Positions 1 through 9,253 of a DNA stretch of 64,000 nucleotides are shown in pieces. The DNA is taken from assembly GCA_013815685.1 (NCBI GenBank), contig JACDFR010000005.1, forward strand, positions 62,001 through 126,000, in the 5' to 3' direction. Position 1 is the first letter of the stretch. Each line of letters begins with the position of its first letter. A program made the position numbers and the translations under genes. This stretch comes from Ramlibacter sp. (GTDB lineage: Bacteria; Pseudomonadota; Gammaproteobacteria; Burkholderiales; Burkholderiaceae_C). The notes beneath the pieces were generated by a model, which saw only the letters and a program-made list of their open reading frames with translations, was not told the origin of the DNA and searched no databases.

Positions 1-42
1 CGCCAGCACGCGGCGCGGAGCAGTGTCAAACCAGTCGATCAA
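1..42 (-). CDS. Possible 5' end of an unknown gene running off the window
   Basis: A TTG codon at 42-40 is preceded on the minus strand by an AGGA-type ribosome site and opens a frame reading LIDWFDTAPRRVLA to the window edge. The TTG overlaps the TGA of the CysA-like remnant. With only 14 codons visible the product cannot be named, and it may not be a gene. Confidence 0.15.
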   Translation of the reverse strand, partial: MIDWFDTAPRRVLA

Positions 43-205
43 ATTGTTTCCTCGCCTTTCACAAACACCCGGGCCCCGCGCGGCGTCACCACCAGCGTTT
101 CGCCTGCCGTCTCCCGCGGGTTTGTTGTCCTCAGCCGGAATAAGTTCCAGCCGGGCGATGGGGCCCACCCCGATGGCGCTGCTCAATTGAACCCTTCATG
201 AGCGA
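39..205 (-). pseudogene. Remnant of the C-terminal TOBE region of a CysA-like sulfate ABC ATPase
   Basis: On the minus strand one frame reads SSAIGVGPIARLELIPAED (about 195-135), and a second frame then reads GETLVVTPRGARVFVKG and stops at about 39-41. Together they resemble the two conserved strands of the TOBE domain at the end of CysA-type sulfate/thiosulfate importer ATPases. The middle of the domain is missing and the frame changes between the two parts, so this is a decayed fragment. It lies directly downstream of an LsfA-like peroxiredoxin, a family linked to sulfur starvation, which fits a former sulfur-assimilation locus. The match was made from memory of the family. Confidence 0.4.
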
Positions 206-210
206 TGGCC

Positions 211-852
<642 letters not shown>

Positions 853-954
853 GGTGATCTTTTATGTCCGCAAAACAAATGATTGTGAAGACTTGGCCTT
901 GAAGCTCAAACGACTGTCTCGTTGTTAATTTATGTTGATATGCGCATAAGCTTT

Positions 955-1713
955 TCACAGCAGAGGGCGTATTTCGCGGGCGGCGTCCAACAGCAGAGGC
1001 AATAACTCGCGCTGCATCCGCCGTGCTTCCAGGCGCTGCGGCGCGGCAACCAAGTTCAGGGCGGCCACCGTCTGGCCCTGCATATTGCGCAGCGGCACCG
1101 CCAGGGCATGGACGCCCAGCTCATGCTCCTCGCTGGCGATGCAATAGTCCTGTGTCCGGGCCTCGTCGATCAGCGCCCGGAACCTGCGCGGCTCCACGGT
1201 GGTTTGCGCGGTCAGCCGCGCCAGCTCCCTGCCCTTCATCCAGGCACGGAACTCGGCCTTGCTCTTGGCGGCCAGCAGGACCCGGCCGGTGGAAGTGGCG
1301 TGGGCGGGCAAGCGTGCGCCCAGGTGAAGGCCATAGGCGAGGACCCGCGTCGAGCCGCTGCGGGCGACGATGACCACCTGCTCGCCGTCGAGCACCACGG
1401 CCGAGAAAGACTCGGCCGTCTGCGCCGCCAGGCGGTTGAGCGTCGGCTGCACCACGCGGGGCAGGCGCGACGAGGCCAGGTAGCTTCCCGAAAAGCGCAG
1501 GACCTTGGCCGCCAGCCAGAAGTAGCTGCCGTCCGTTTCCAGGTATCCCAGGTGCGTGAGCGTGAGCAGGTGCCGCCGCGCTGCGGCCCGGGTGATGCCC
1601 GCGCGCTGCGATGCCAGGGTGGCGTTGAGCCGCTGGCGCTCGGTGTCGAAGCTCTCCAGCACCGCCATGCCCTTGGCCATGCCCTCGATGAAGTCCGCTT
1701 TGGCGATAGTCAT
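955..1713 (-). CDS. pobR: IclR-family transcriptional regulator, PobR/PcaR-like
   Basis: The protein has 252 residues: an N-terminal winged helix (about 10-75, with QRAGITRAAARRHLLTL as recognition region) and a C-terminal effector-binding IclR domain (about 80-250). It is transcribed divergently from pobA, the usual arrangement for a 4-hydroxybenzoate-responsive activator, and closely resembles PcaR/PobR-type members that sense aromatic acids. The open frame continues far upstream, but the ATG at 1713 (MTIAKADF) gives the family N-terminus and lies just before the divergent control region. A perfect 9-bp inverted repeat at 1723-1741 is its likely operator. The effector is inferred from the neighbour. 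Confidence 0.85.
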   Translation of the reverse strand: MTIAKADFIEGMAKGMAVLESFDTERQRLNATLASQRAGITRAAARRHLLTLTHLGYLETDGSYFWLAAKVLRFSGSYLASSRLPRVVQPTLNRLAAQTAESFSAVVLDGEQVVIVARSGSTRVLAYGLHLGARLPAHATSTGRVLLAAKSKAEFRAWMKGRELARLTAQTTVEPRRFRALIDEARTQDYCIASEEHELGVHALAVPLRNMQGQTVAALNLVAAPQRLEARRMQRELLPLLLDAAREIRPLL

Positions 1714-1722
1714 GAATGGGTT

Positions 1723-1763
1723 GTGCGCGATGATCGCGCACCAGAGGCAATGATCGCACAGCA
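1723..1763. promoter_or_regulatory. Inverted-repeat operator between pobR and pobA
   Basis: Positions 1723-1731 (GTGCGCGAT) and 1733-1741 (ATCGCGCAC) form a perfect 9-bp palindrome with a single central base. A further half-site-like copy, ATGATCGCACA, follows around 1751-1761. The cluster sits in the gap between the divergent regulator and pobA, where IclR-type activators bind. Its role is inferred from position and symmetry. Confidence 0.65.
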
Positions 1764-1827
1764 GCCGCTTGCCGGGCTGGCCGCAAGCCCGCGTCCCGCC
1801 TAAGCTGCCTGGGGTCAGAGGGAATGA

Positions 1828-3443
<1,616 letters not shown>

Positions 3444-3451
3444 CGCAGCAA

Positions 3452-3840
3452 TCAGCCCGGCTGGCGGGCGTAGCTCGCCGTGAGCATTTCCCACTGGTGG
3501 CCATCGGGCTTGTTCCAGTAGATGCCCCGGCCGCCATGATGCGTGTCGACCTTCATGTCCATGGGCCCGCGCACGGTGCCGCGGTAGGGAATGCCGGCGG
3601 CCTCGATCCGCGCCAGGATGGCGTCGAACTCTGGTTCGCTGACCCGAAAACAGAAGTGGTCGACCGGAATTCTTTGTCGGTCTGGAGGAAGTCCAGCGTC
3701 AACCCGTCGTTGAGGTATACCGCGGTGAAGGGACCCGCCGCCGCCTCACCCCAGGGAACGCCCAGCAAATCGGCCAGAAGCTGCGCCGAGGCCACCTTGT
3801 CACGCGATGGCACGATGAAATGGTCGAGTTCGATGGTCAT
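3452..3840 (-). pseudogene. VOC/glyoxalase-family protein with a one-base frameshift
   Basis: The ATG at 3840 opens MTIELDHFIVPSRDK and reads through LDFLQTDKEF. From about 3672 the homologous continuation VDHFCFRVSEPEFDAI ... IYWNKPDGHQWEML ... YARQPG is in another frame and ends at a TGA at 3452. Adding one C to the run in GAATTCCGG would rejoin the halves as DKEF-P-VDHF. The complete product would be about 130 residues, one vicinal-oxygen-chelate domain as in glyoxalase I or dioxygenase-like proteins. Both halves are well conserved, so a sequencing error or a very recent mutation is more likely than old decay. The substrate is unknown. Confidence 0.75.
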
Positions 3841-3880
3841 GGCTTGCATCCTGTGGTGGCGTTGAACTGATGCGACTGCG

Positions 3881-4255
3881 TCAGATCGGCCCTTCACGAA
3901 AGGACGATTGCCAGGTATCTGCACCATCGAGCATCCTGATGCGGGCGTTTCCAATCGCTTCGGGGTCGAAATTCCTGATGTTCACGCCCATCATCGAGTG
4001 GCTCGCCGGCTCCAGAGGTTCCCAATGCGTCGTGCAGCCACAGGTCTTGCACCGGACCACGCGCAATGTCCTTGCGCCCTGGATATATGTGTCGGTGTGC
4101 TCGGGATGTCCGTGCACCCTGACCGCCTCGATGTCGTAGTACGCCCAGAGGGTACCCAACCGCCGGCAGATCGAGCAATTGCAGCTCGTCACTTCTTGCG
4201 GGCGATACGGGATTTCGATGCGCAGGGCGCCGCAGTGGCAGGTGGCTGAAAGCAT
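3881..4255 (-). CDS. GFA/CENP-V family zinc protein
   Basis: The 124-residue protein belongs to the glutathione-dependent formaldehyde-activating (GFA) family, a small beta fold with zinc sites. Cysteines are visible at C6 and C8 (TCHCG), C25, C27 and C30 (CNCSICR) and C69, C72 and C74 (CKTCGC), the full ligand set. The ATG at 4255 is used because the first zinc motif begins five residues later; the open frame extends upstream without homology. Members are linked to formaldehyde or thiol-adduct chemistry, but most have no demonstrated substrate. It is followed on the same strand by the VOC gene and preceded by a tautomerase, a small detoxification-type cluster. Confidence 0.8.
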   Translation of the reverse strand: MLSATCHCGALRIEIPYRPQEVTSCNCSICRRLGTLWAYYDIEAVRVHGHPEHTDTYIQGARTLRVVRCKTCGCTTHWEPLEPASHSMMGVNIRNFDPEAIGNARIRMLDGADTWQSSFREGPI

Positions 4256-4281
4256 GATGGCGATGCGATGGGTCGTGGTTT

Positions 4282-4677
4282 TCAGATGTCGACGGGATAC
4301 CCCAGATCCACGTCGCACAAGGCCTGGCCGCCACGCACCCCGATGTTCTCCGACGGCAGTTCGTGCAGCTTGATCAGGACGCACAGGCGCGGTATGCCTA
4401 GCGGCTCCAGCCTTTCCACTATAGCGTTGTAGAGCCGCCGCTTCGCCTCGCGGCTGCGGCCGGGCAGCAGAAATATGCTGATGTTCGTGAGGCGATCCGG
4501 GCTCTCGCAGCCAGGCGGGCCCACGAATCTGTGCGGCGGGTGCACGACAAGGATCAGGTTCCGGCGGCTGGGCAGGATGCGAAACGCCTCGACCAGTGCA
4601 GAGTGAACAGCATCCAGTATCGCGGCGCCCTCGTCCTCGGGGTAATTCTTGCAGACTTCAACGGTGGTGCTGGGCAT
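4282..4677 (-). CDS. Tautomerase-superfamily protein
   Basis: This 131-residue protein begins Met-Pro, so Pro2 is available as the N-terminal catalytic base after methionine removal, as in 4-oxalocrotonate tautomerase relatives. The length and segments LILVVHPPHRF, NISIFLLPGRSREAKRRLYNAI and LIKLHELPSENIGVRGG match the longer Tautomerase_2 family, which carries two beta-alpha-beta units. It is the first gene of the minus-strand group running to 2985, 26 nt before the GFA gene. The substrate is unknown; small enolisable keto acids are typical of the superfamily. Confidence 0.75.
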   Translation of the reverse strand: MPSTTVEVCKNYPEDEGAAILDAVHSALVEAFRILPSRRNLILVVHPPHRFVGPPGCESPDRLTNISIFLLPGRSREAKRRLYNAIVERLEPLGIPRLCVLIKLHELPSENIGVRGGQALCDVDLGYPVDI

Positions 4678-4858
4678 TATCTGGTGCGTCCTGACGAGAG
4701 CTTATCGCCGAGCGGATTGACGGCATGCTGCCACTTGATTGCTGGCGTCCGAGTGCCCGCGAAAGACCCATTGCCCGCGGACTCGGTGAAGTACCGTTCA
4801 GACGTGATCTGTAGCAACTGATGAACTGATTCGATTCGCACCTGAACTCCTGAGGTCT
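4678..4858. other. Intergenic region upstream of the tautomerase gene
   Basis: About 180 bases separate the tautomerase start from the IS5-family remnant. No reading frame with recognisable similarity and no RNA gene was seen. It presumably holds the promoter of the minus-strand cluster. Confidence 0.3.
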
Positions 4859-5264
4859 AAGGAAGGTCTACAAGTCCACCGATCATGCCTGTGAACCAGT
4901 TGACGGATGCAAAGGAGCGGCGGCGATGGATCAAATCAGTTTTGCGGACGCGGAGTACGCCGGCAAGAGGAAGAAGTCCGCCGGGAAGTCTTCCTCGAGG
5001 AGATGGAGCTTGTGGTGCTTTGGAAGGCGCTGCTCAAGCTGATCGAGCCGTGCTATCCGGTAGCGGCCGAGGCCGCGGGCCCTATCCGCTCGAATCGATC
5101 CTGCGGGTGCACCTGATGCAGAACTGGTTCACGTACAGCGACCCGGCGATGGAAGAAGCACTGTATGAGATCGCCTCGCTTCGATGTTTCGCCAACCTGA
5201 CCCTGAGCGAGCCGATTACCGACGAGACCACCATCCTGAACTTCTGCCATCTGCTGGAAGGACA
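4859..5264 (+). mobile_element. IS5-family transposase remnant (5' part, frameshifted)
   Basis: The left part of an IS5-family element starts near TAAGGAAGGTCT (4858) and carries the transposase N-terminus MDQISFADAEYAGKRKK (from 4926). It continues in other frames as [52 protein letters not shown] and ILNFCHLLEG. At least two frameshifts break the frame, and the C-terminal DDE domain is absent because similarity stops near 5264, where an IS6-family fragment begins. A second copy of the same region lies at 62,749 in the same orientation. This copy cannot encode an active transposase. Confidence 0.85.
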
Positions 5265-5530
5265 GCGTTATGCCGCATCGCCTTCTTGAAGAAGCTCCTG
5301 GACGCTGAAGTATCACGCTTGGCGGACAACAGGAAGTCGTCCGTCTTGCCTTGCTTGTCGGCCACGTCTCATCCATCCTCCAGCTGTACACGACCGTGTG
5401 CTTGTGCTTTTGGAAGCCTTTTCCTGCAAGGGCAAAACCGACTCGCCCAACGGTGATTGACGAGTGATCGACCACCATGCCGCGCTCCTGCATCATTTCT
5501 TCGAAATGCCCAATGCCCAATGCCCAATGC
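5265..5530 (-). mobile_element. IS6-family transposase remnant (internal fragment, deleted)
   Basis: On the minus strand the region reads FEEMMQERGMVVDHSSI, KHKHTVVYSWRMDETW and, after a frame change, VADKQGKTDDFLLSAKRD followed by FFKKAMRHN. These are landmark segments of IS6-family transposases, where SWRMDETY(I/V)KVKG precedes the first catalytic Asp and AVDKxGxTxDFLL surrounds the second. The piece between the two Asp motifs has been lost and both ends of the gene are missing. It abuts the IS5 remnant on the left. It is a scar of an earlier insertion next to the lower-GC island that follows. Confidence 0.7.
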
Positions 5531-5566
5531 TCAATGCTCAATGCTCAATGCTCAATGCTCAATGCT
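5504..5566. repeat. Heptanucleotide tandem repeat, nine units
   Basis: Nine consecutive 7-bp units run through this stretch: AAATGCC, two copies of CAATGCC, then six identical copies of CAATGCT, followed by a partial CAAGG. The last six units are perfect. The tract lies between the IS6-family remnant and the promoter region of the island operon. A 7-bp period shifts reading frame and helical phase with each unit, and such tracts often vary in copy number. No spacer structure is present, so it is not a CRISPR. Confidence 0.95.
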
Positions 5567-5758
5567 CAAGGATAGGCCGGGTACCAGCGGATGCAAACCA
5601 AACACGTCGATCGGAATTGCATTCCCTTGTTTTTAACATGGCCGTTCGCTCCAGATAACAAAGTGGCAATCTATCTCAGGGTTAAAATAATTCCCACTTA
5701 ATGCAGCACAACCGCATACTTCAGTTATTACGTTAACCACTATATTCTTGGAGAAAAA
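5567..5758 (+). promoter_or_regulatory. AT-rich leader of the island operon
   Basis: This 190-bp stretch is visibly more AT-rich than its surroundings (for example GGGTTAAAATAATTCCC and CACTATATTCTTGG) and ends in a strong GGAG ribosome site five bases before the ATG at 5759. It should contain the promoter for the genes at 5759-9127. A precise -35/-10 pair could not be assigned. Confidence 0.35.
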
Positions 5759-6664
5759 ATGCAAAGCCCCGCACAGAATTCAACGCGCCAAGCTTCATCA
5801 TTTAACCCAGATCGGATCGGTATCTCCACCAATATTCTCGACGATCCGGGCAATCTACAGGAATCCCTGCTCAAACTCAGTGAGCACTTCAAGACTATCG
5901 AAATAGAATTTGACAACGAGGCACGGCGATATCTCACCATGCCGGAAGCGTCGCTCGCTGATGAATGTGAGCGGCTGATGCAACTCAAAAAAGATCGGGG
6001 TCTGAATTTTAGTGTGCACGCACCCTATATCGGTCGCGATACCGATATCTCCAATCTGGATGATGCTAAACGCGAGCGCGCCGTTTCTTTGATGCTGACG
6101 TCTATGGAAGTGACCGCACGGCTCGGCGCAGAACGCTTTACTTGCCATCCGGGATATCTGACGAAGGATCCGAGCAACAATGACGAGCTGTACAGTCAGC
6201 TGAAGAAGTCATTAATTCCGATGGTCAAATCCGCACGCGCAATGAACATTGCCATCTGCCTTGAAAACACTGGCAACGATCGACCAAACTATATTGTGTT
6301 AAGTGACAAACAGCACAACGAGCTTTGCGGACAGTTTGGTATCGCCTTGACGATGGACATCATTCACTTTACTTCATTTAGAGGGATCGACGCCGATTAC
6401 TACAAGAGGCTCAAGCCAATTTTGACATGTGTGGCCAACGTCCATGTCGCTGACATGGAAGTACCAAAGCATGTGCATTTACCTTTGGGAATTGGGACTT
6501 TCCAATTCGACGAGGCTATACATTACATGGCCGAGGCCGGCTACAGCGGCAACTTCATCGTCGAAGAGCGCGGTGCGCACTATACCGAGCAAAATTATAT
6601 CGATGCAGCAGCACGCTACCGCAAACGTCTCATGACTTCAGTGTCGGAGGCGACGCCGGCCTAA
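5759..6664 (+). CDS. Sugar-phosphate isomerase/epimerase family TIM-barrel protein
   Basis: The 301-residue protein has the AP-endonuclease-2/xylose-isomerase-like TIM-barrel pattern: RIGISTNIL strand 1, IEIEFDNEA strand 2, NFSVHAPYIG, RFTCHPGY, ICLENTG, LTMDIIHF, VANVHVADM and FIVEERG. The His, Glu and Asp residues on these strands (HAPY, CHPG, LENT, DIIH, HVAD, EERG) are the usual divalent-metal ligands. Family members isomerise or epimerise sugars or related polyols, but others act in natural-product pathways, so the substrate cannot be read from sequence. It is the first gene of the lower-GC island, 115 nt ahead of azlC. The start follows a GGAGAAAAA site. Confidence 0.75.
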   Translation: MQSPAQNSTRQASSFNPDRIGISTNILDDPGNLQESLLKLSEHFKTIEIEFDNEARRYLTMPEASLADECERLMQLKKDRGLNFSVHAPYIGRDTDISNLDDAKRERAVSLMLTSMEVTARLGAERFTCHPGYLTKDPSNNDELYSQLKKSLIPMVKSARAMNIAICLENTGNDRPNYIVLSDKQHNELCGQFGIALTMDIIHFTSFRGIDADYYKRLKPILTCVANVHVADMEVPKHVHLPLGIGTFQFDEAIHYMAEAGYSGNFIVEERGAHYTEQNYIDAAARYRKRLMTSVSEATPA

Positions 6665-6779
6665 CCTTTATACGGGCGTCAGGCGGCGCTATCTGCCCTT
6701 GAACCGGCTGAGGACAACGCGCGAACCTTCCAGGAACAGCGCCGTCGTCATCGGACATTAATGGTTTTTGAGAAGGGAT

Positions 6780-7490
6780 ATGGCTTTGAACAGTATCGGT
6801 AAGGGAGCTTTTGTTGAGGGGTGTATCGCTTCGATCCCGATATGCGTTTCATTTGCGTTCTTGTTTTTCTCTGTCGGCTCGTTGTGCACCACGTACGGTT
6901 ACAGCTTGGCCCAGGCGGCGTCCATGACAGCGCTCATTTTCGCCGCACCGCTGCAAGTATTTATCGTCCAGAACGGAGAATCGCTTTCGCTGCCTGCATT
7001 GCTAATGGCCAGTCTGCTTATTAATTTTCGTTTTTTGATCATGGCGTCATCGCTGAGTGAGAAATTCAGGGGCGTTGCGTTGATCAAATTGATGATGTCT
7101 ATTCCAATGCTGTCGGCGTCCACGTTCACTCTTTCCAGTACAAAGAACAGCGAATCAGGACCTGCATTGTTCCACTATTATTTAGGCGTTGGCAGCGCGG
7201 CAATCGGGACAGCTTTTATTGCCACGATCGCGGGCAGCCTTATCGCGGGCCAAAGCAACAACTATTTAACGGGCGTCATCAACGTCATTCTACCGGCACA
7301 CTTTGCTGCACTAACGGCTTTGATGTGGCCCAAACTAAGACCAATATCGGTAACGATCGCATCGTTTTTCATTGCTCCCCTGGCTGGACATTGGTTAGGT
7401 AAGTCTTCGGTGATTGTTGTACCTTTCTTAGTGGCGGCTTTCTTTCTGTTTTGCGACAACAGCAAAATAAGGCGTGAATCAAATGAATAA
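6780..7490 (+). CDS. azlC: AzlC-family membrane permease, large subunit
   Basis: This hydrophobic protein of 236 residues carries the AzlC signature: GxxxGxxxxSIPIxxSFAFLFFSVG near the start, AASMTALIFAAPLQVF near 50 and LINFRFLIMASSL near 85, with about six to seven membrane spans. AzlC and the small AzlD form a two-part exporter of branched-chain amino acids and analogues. The ATG at 6780 is chosen because GAGAAGGGA precedes it; a TTG at 6768 is also in frame. The 3' end overlaps azlD. In this operon it likely exports the amino-acid-like product of the following LeuA-like pathway or its precursor, an inference from context. Confidence 0.85.
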   Translation: MALNSIGKGAFVEGCIASIPICVSFAFLFFSVGSLCTTYGYSLAQAASMTALIFAAPLQVFIVQNGESLSLPALLMASLLINFRFLIMASSLSEKFRGVALIKLMMSIPMLSASTFTLSSTKNSESGPALFHYYLGVGSAAIGTAFIATIAGSLIAGQSNNYLTGVINVILPAHFAALTALMWPKLRPISVTIASFFIAPLAGHWLGKSSVIVVPFLVAAFFLFCDNSKIRRESNE

Positions 7491-7818
7491 ATGGGATCTG
7501 ATTTTCGTCGGTGCATCCGTTTCTTATGCGCTGCGTGCATTGCCATTTCTAATTCTGCGGCGGATTGCTTTTGAAGAAGGCGGCAGCCTGTCAAGATTTC
7601 TTAACTATGCGGCGTATAGCGTGATGGGGGGCATAATTTATTCGGCGCTATATGGTGAGCGGTTCTATCGCGAACTCGAAGGGCACTTGGGGCAAGTAGA
7701 ACTGCTCAAATTTATGGCAGTCGCCATCGCTTTTGTCGTTGCGGTTTCCACACGCAATCTCATCAAGGCCTTGCTCATCTCCCTATCAAGCTACGCGTTC
7801 TTATCATGGGTGATGTGA
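7483..7818 (+). CDS. azlD: AzlD-family small membrane subunit
   Basis: The 111-residue protein has four hydrophobic helices and the AzlD pattern (ASVSYALRALPFLIL near the N-terminus, then a central YSVMGGIIYSAL helix). It pairs with AzlC to form a branched-chain amino-acid-type exporter in the inner membrane. The ATG at 7483 overlaps the end of azlC by 8 nt with AAGG upstream; a GTG at 7474 is possible. Its TGA shares one base with the next ATG (TGATG), so translation of the three genes is probably coupled and their amounts linked. Confidence 0.85.
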   Translation: MNKWDLIFVGASVSYALRALPFLILRRIAFEEGGSLSRFLNYAAYSVMGGIIYSALYGERFYRELEGHLGQVELLKFMAVAIAFVVAVSTRNLIKALLISLSSYAFLSWVM

Positions 7819-8960
7819 TGAATAGATTACTGATTCTCGATACCACGCTAAGGGATGGTGAACAAGGTATCGGCAACGTGATGACTTTGACGCAAAAAGC
7901 GGGGATTCTTGAACAACTGAATCGCTTGCCGCTCGATCTGATCGAGATTGGATTTCCAGCCAGCTCCGAAGAAGATGTGAAATGGGCGCGGCTAGCAGCG
8001 ACAATGTCAATGCGGGCAAAACCCGTCGTCTTTGCGAGACCAATAGCGGCGGATTTGGAAAAAACAATTTCTGCAACGGAAAATTTTGAAAGCATTCAGT
8101 ATCAACTTCTTGGCACCGGTTCCGAAATCCACCAGGAGCTCAAGCGAAAACTGTCCCTGGACCGTCTGATGAGCGAACTGGAGAATGCTGTAGTTCTATT
8201 GAGAAGCGCAGGTCGGAACGACATATCGGTGATTCTGGAGGACGCCACGCGTGGAAGTGCGGCGTTGCTAAAGGAAGTGGTCACTCAAGTGTCGTCGCTC
8301 GGAGTGCGCTCGATCACATTGGCCGACACGGTCGGTTATGCCGTGCCAGGAGAAATCAGCGACATGATCAGCTCGATTCGCGATTGCATCGGCCCTGATG
8401 TGTCGTTAGGCATACATTGCCACAACGATCTCGGACTGGCCACTGCGAATAGCCTGTCCGCCCTCTCATCCGGGGCTTCGCTGATCCAAGGGACAATGGG
8501 AGGTCTGGGAGAGCGTGCAGGCAATTGTGCTTTGGAAGAAATCATTACTATTCTCCAATACAAACAGCAATGGGGCGTGACGCATGCGGAGTTTGACCTT
8601 CAAGTCGTGCACGACGTAGCACATCAAATTCACCAGATTATTGGAAAATCTGTTGCCCTCACAAAGCCTATTCTGGGCGAACATGTTTTTTCAACGGCCG
8701 CAGGACTCCATCAAAACGGGATCTTGAAAGCACCAGAAGTGTATGAATACCTTAGCCCGCTTGATTTTGGACGGCAGCGCAAATTTATTTTCAATCGCTT
8801 ATCGGGTCGCACTCTACTCAGGACCGCCCTGAGAGACGTCGACGATGCCGATTTGGATCGCTTCAATAGCTGGCTGCTCGACCTAAGGGAAGAAGTGGAA
8901 TCGAAAAATCTGCCGGATTATTTCGAGCGATTTAAGCTCACTGAACGCAGTAAGGCTTAG
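7818..8960 (+). CDS. LeuA/homocitrate-synthase-like acyltransferase (HMGL-like TIM barrel)
   Basis: The 380-residue protein belongs to the re-citrate/isopropylmalate/homocitrate synthase group that condenses acetyl-CoA with a 2-oxo acid. DTTLRDGEQ (8-16) opens the barrel and carries the metal-binding Asp and catalytic Arg. GIHCHNDLGLA near 197-207 provides the HxH metal ligands, and GERAGNCALEE follows. The region after the barrel (GEHVFSTAAGLHQNGILK ... YEYLSP) matches the linker that gates acyl transfer. At about 380 residues it lacks the allosteric leucine-binding domain of LeuA and has the length of homocitrate synthases (NifV, LysS). The 2-oxo acid used is unknown. Its start overlaps azlD (TGATG), and rubredoxin follows after 2 nt. 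Confidence 0.82.
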   Translation: MNRLLILDTTLRDGEQGIGNVMTLTQKAGILEQLNRLPLDLIEIGFPASSEEDVKWARLAATMSMRAKPVVFARPIAADLEKTISATENFESIQYQLLGTGSEIHQELKRKLSLDRLMSELENAVVLLRSAGRNDISVILEDATRGSAALLKEVVTQVSSLGVRSITLADTVGYAVPGEISDMISSIRDCIGPDVSLGIHCHNDLGLATANSLSALSSGASLIQGTMGGLGERAGNCALEEIITILQYKQQWGVTHAEFDLQVVHDVAHQIHQIIGKSVALTKPILGEHVFSTAAGLHQNGILKAPEVYEYLSPLDFGRQRKFIFNRLSGRTLLRTALRDVDDADLDRFNSWLLDLREEVESKNLPDYFERFKLTERSKA

Positions 8961-8962
8961 GT

Positions 8963-9127
8963 ATGAAAATCATGGAATGCTTAACTTGCGGCTTCATTTA
9001 CGATGAAGCCGTTGGTCTACCGGAACATGGGATTGTGGCCGGCACTCCATGGGAGGACCTGCCGGAAAAGTGGAAGTGTCCAGAGTGCGCTGTTGGCAAG
9101 CAAGGCTTTGAGGAGGTTCATCTCTGA
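8963..9127 (+). CDS. Rubredoxin
   Basis: A 54-residue gene of canonical rubredoxin size. The two iron-binding knuckles are C6-LT-C9-G and C39-PE-C42, preceded by the conserved Y13-D14 and W30 with the DLPEKWKCP motif. It carries one electron through an Fe(Cys)4 centre. It begins two bases after the LeuA-like gene stop, so it is the last gene of the operon. A dedicated rubredoxin implies that some step needs an electron donor, such as a diiron or other oxygenase, or a reductase; no such enzyme is in the operon. Shortly after its stop the decayed tail of a CoA-transferase gene begins. Confidence 0.93.
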   Translation: MKIMECLTCGFIYDEAVGLPEHGIVAGTPWEDLPEKWKCPECAVGKQGFEEVHL

Positions 9128-9253
9128 CTTACTGATCGGGTTCTGTCGCAATAAGGAACCAGGATTGAGCAACCCGACGCGTGCGGTAGCGCGGGCTGCC
9201 GGAGCACCCACTCGCAAAAGCCTGCTATTCCCGCTCAGTCTGCAGGCCCAGCA
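9128..9253 (-). pseudogene. Decayed 3' end of the CoA-transferase gene
   Basis: Past the frameshifted stop of the CoA-transferase, the minus strand still shows family features in shifting frames: VMLGLQTERE followed by TAG where Trp is expected, then AFCEWVLRQPAL. These match the conserved C-terminal segment MLGLQxEREWxxFCxxVL of family III CoA-transferases. Several frame changes and a nonsense codon are needed, and similarity fades between about 9190 and 9130, at the border of the lower-GC operon. The island therefore truncated this gene, or arrived beside a gene already breaking down. Confidence 0.65.

Noticed and set aside
5504..5566. CRISPR-like array
   Set aside because: The units are 7 bp and directly adjacent with no spacers, so it is a simple tandem repeat.
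6665..6779. Short minus-strand frame MTTALFLEGSRVVLSRFKGR between isomerase and azlC
   Set aside because: It is only 20 codons and could be a scrap of a lost gene, but nothing else supports it.
9138..9151. GGGTTCTGTCGCAA as a possible IS6-type terminal repeat
   Set aside because: Similar to IS6-family ends only over a short stretch and pointing into the CoA-transferase remnant; no partner repeat was found.
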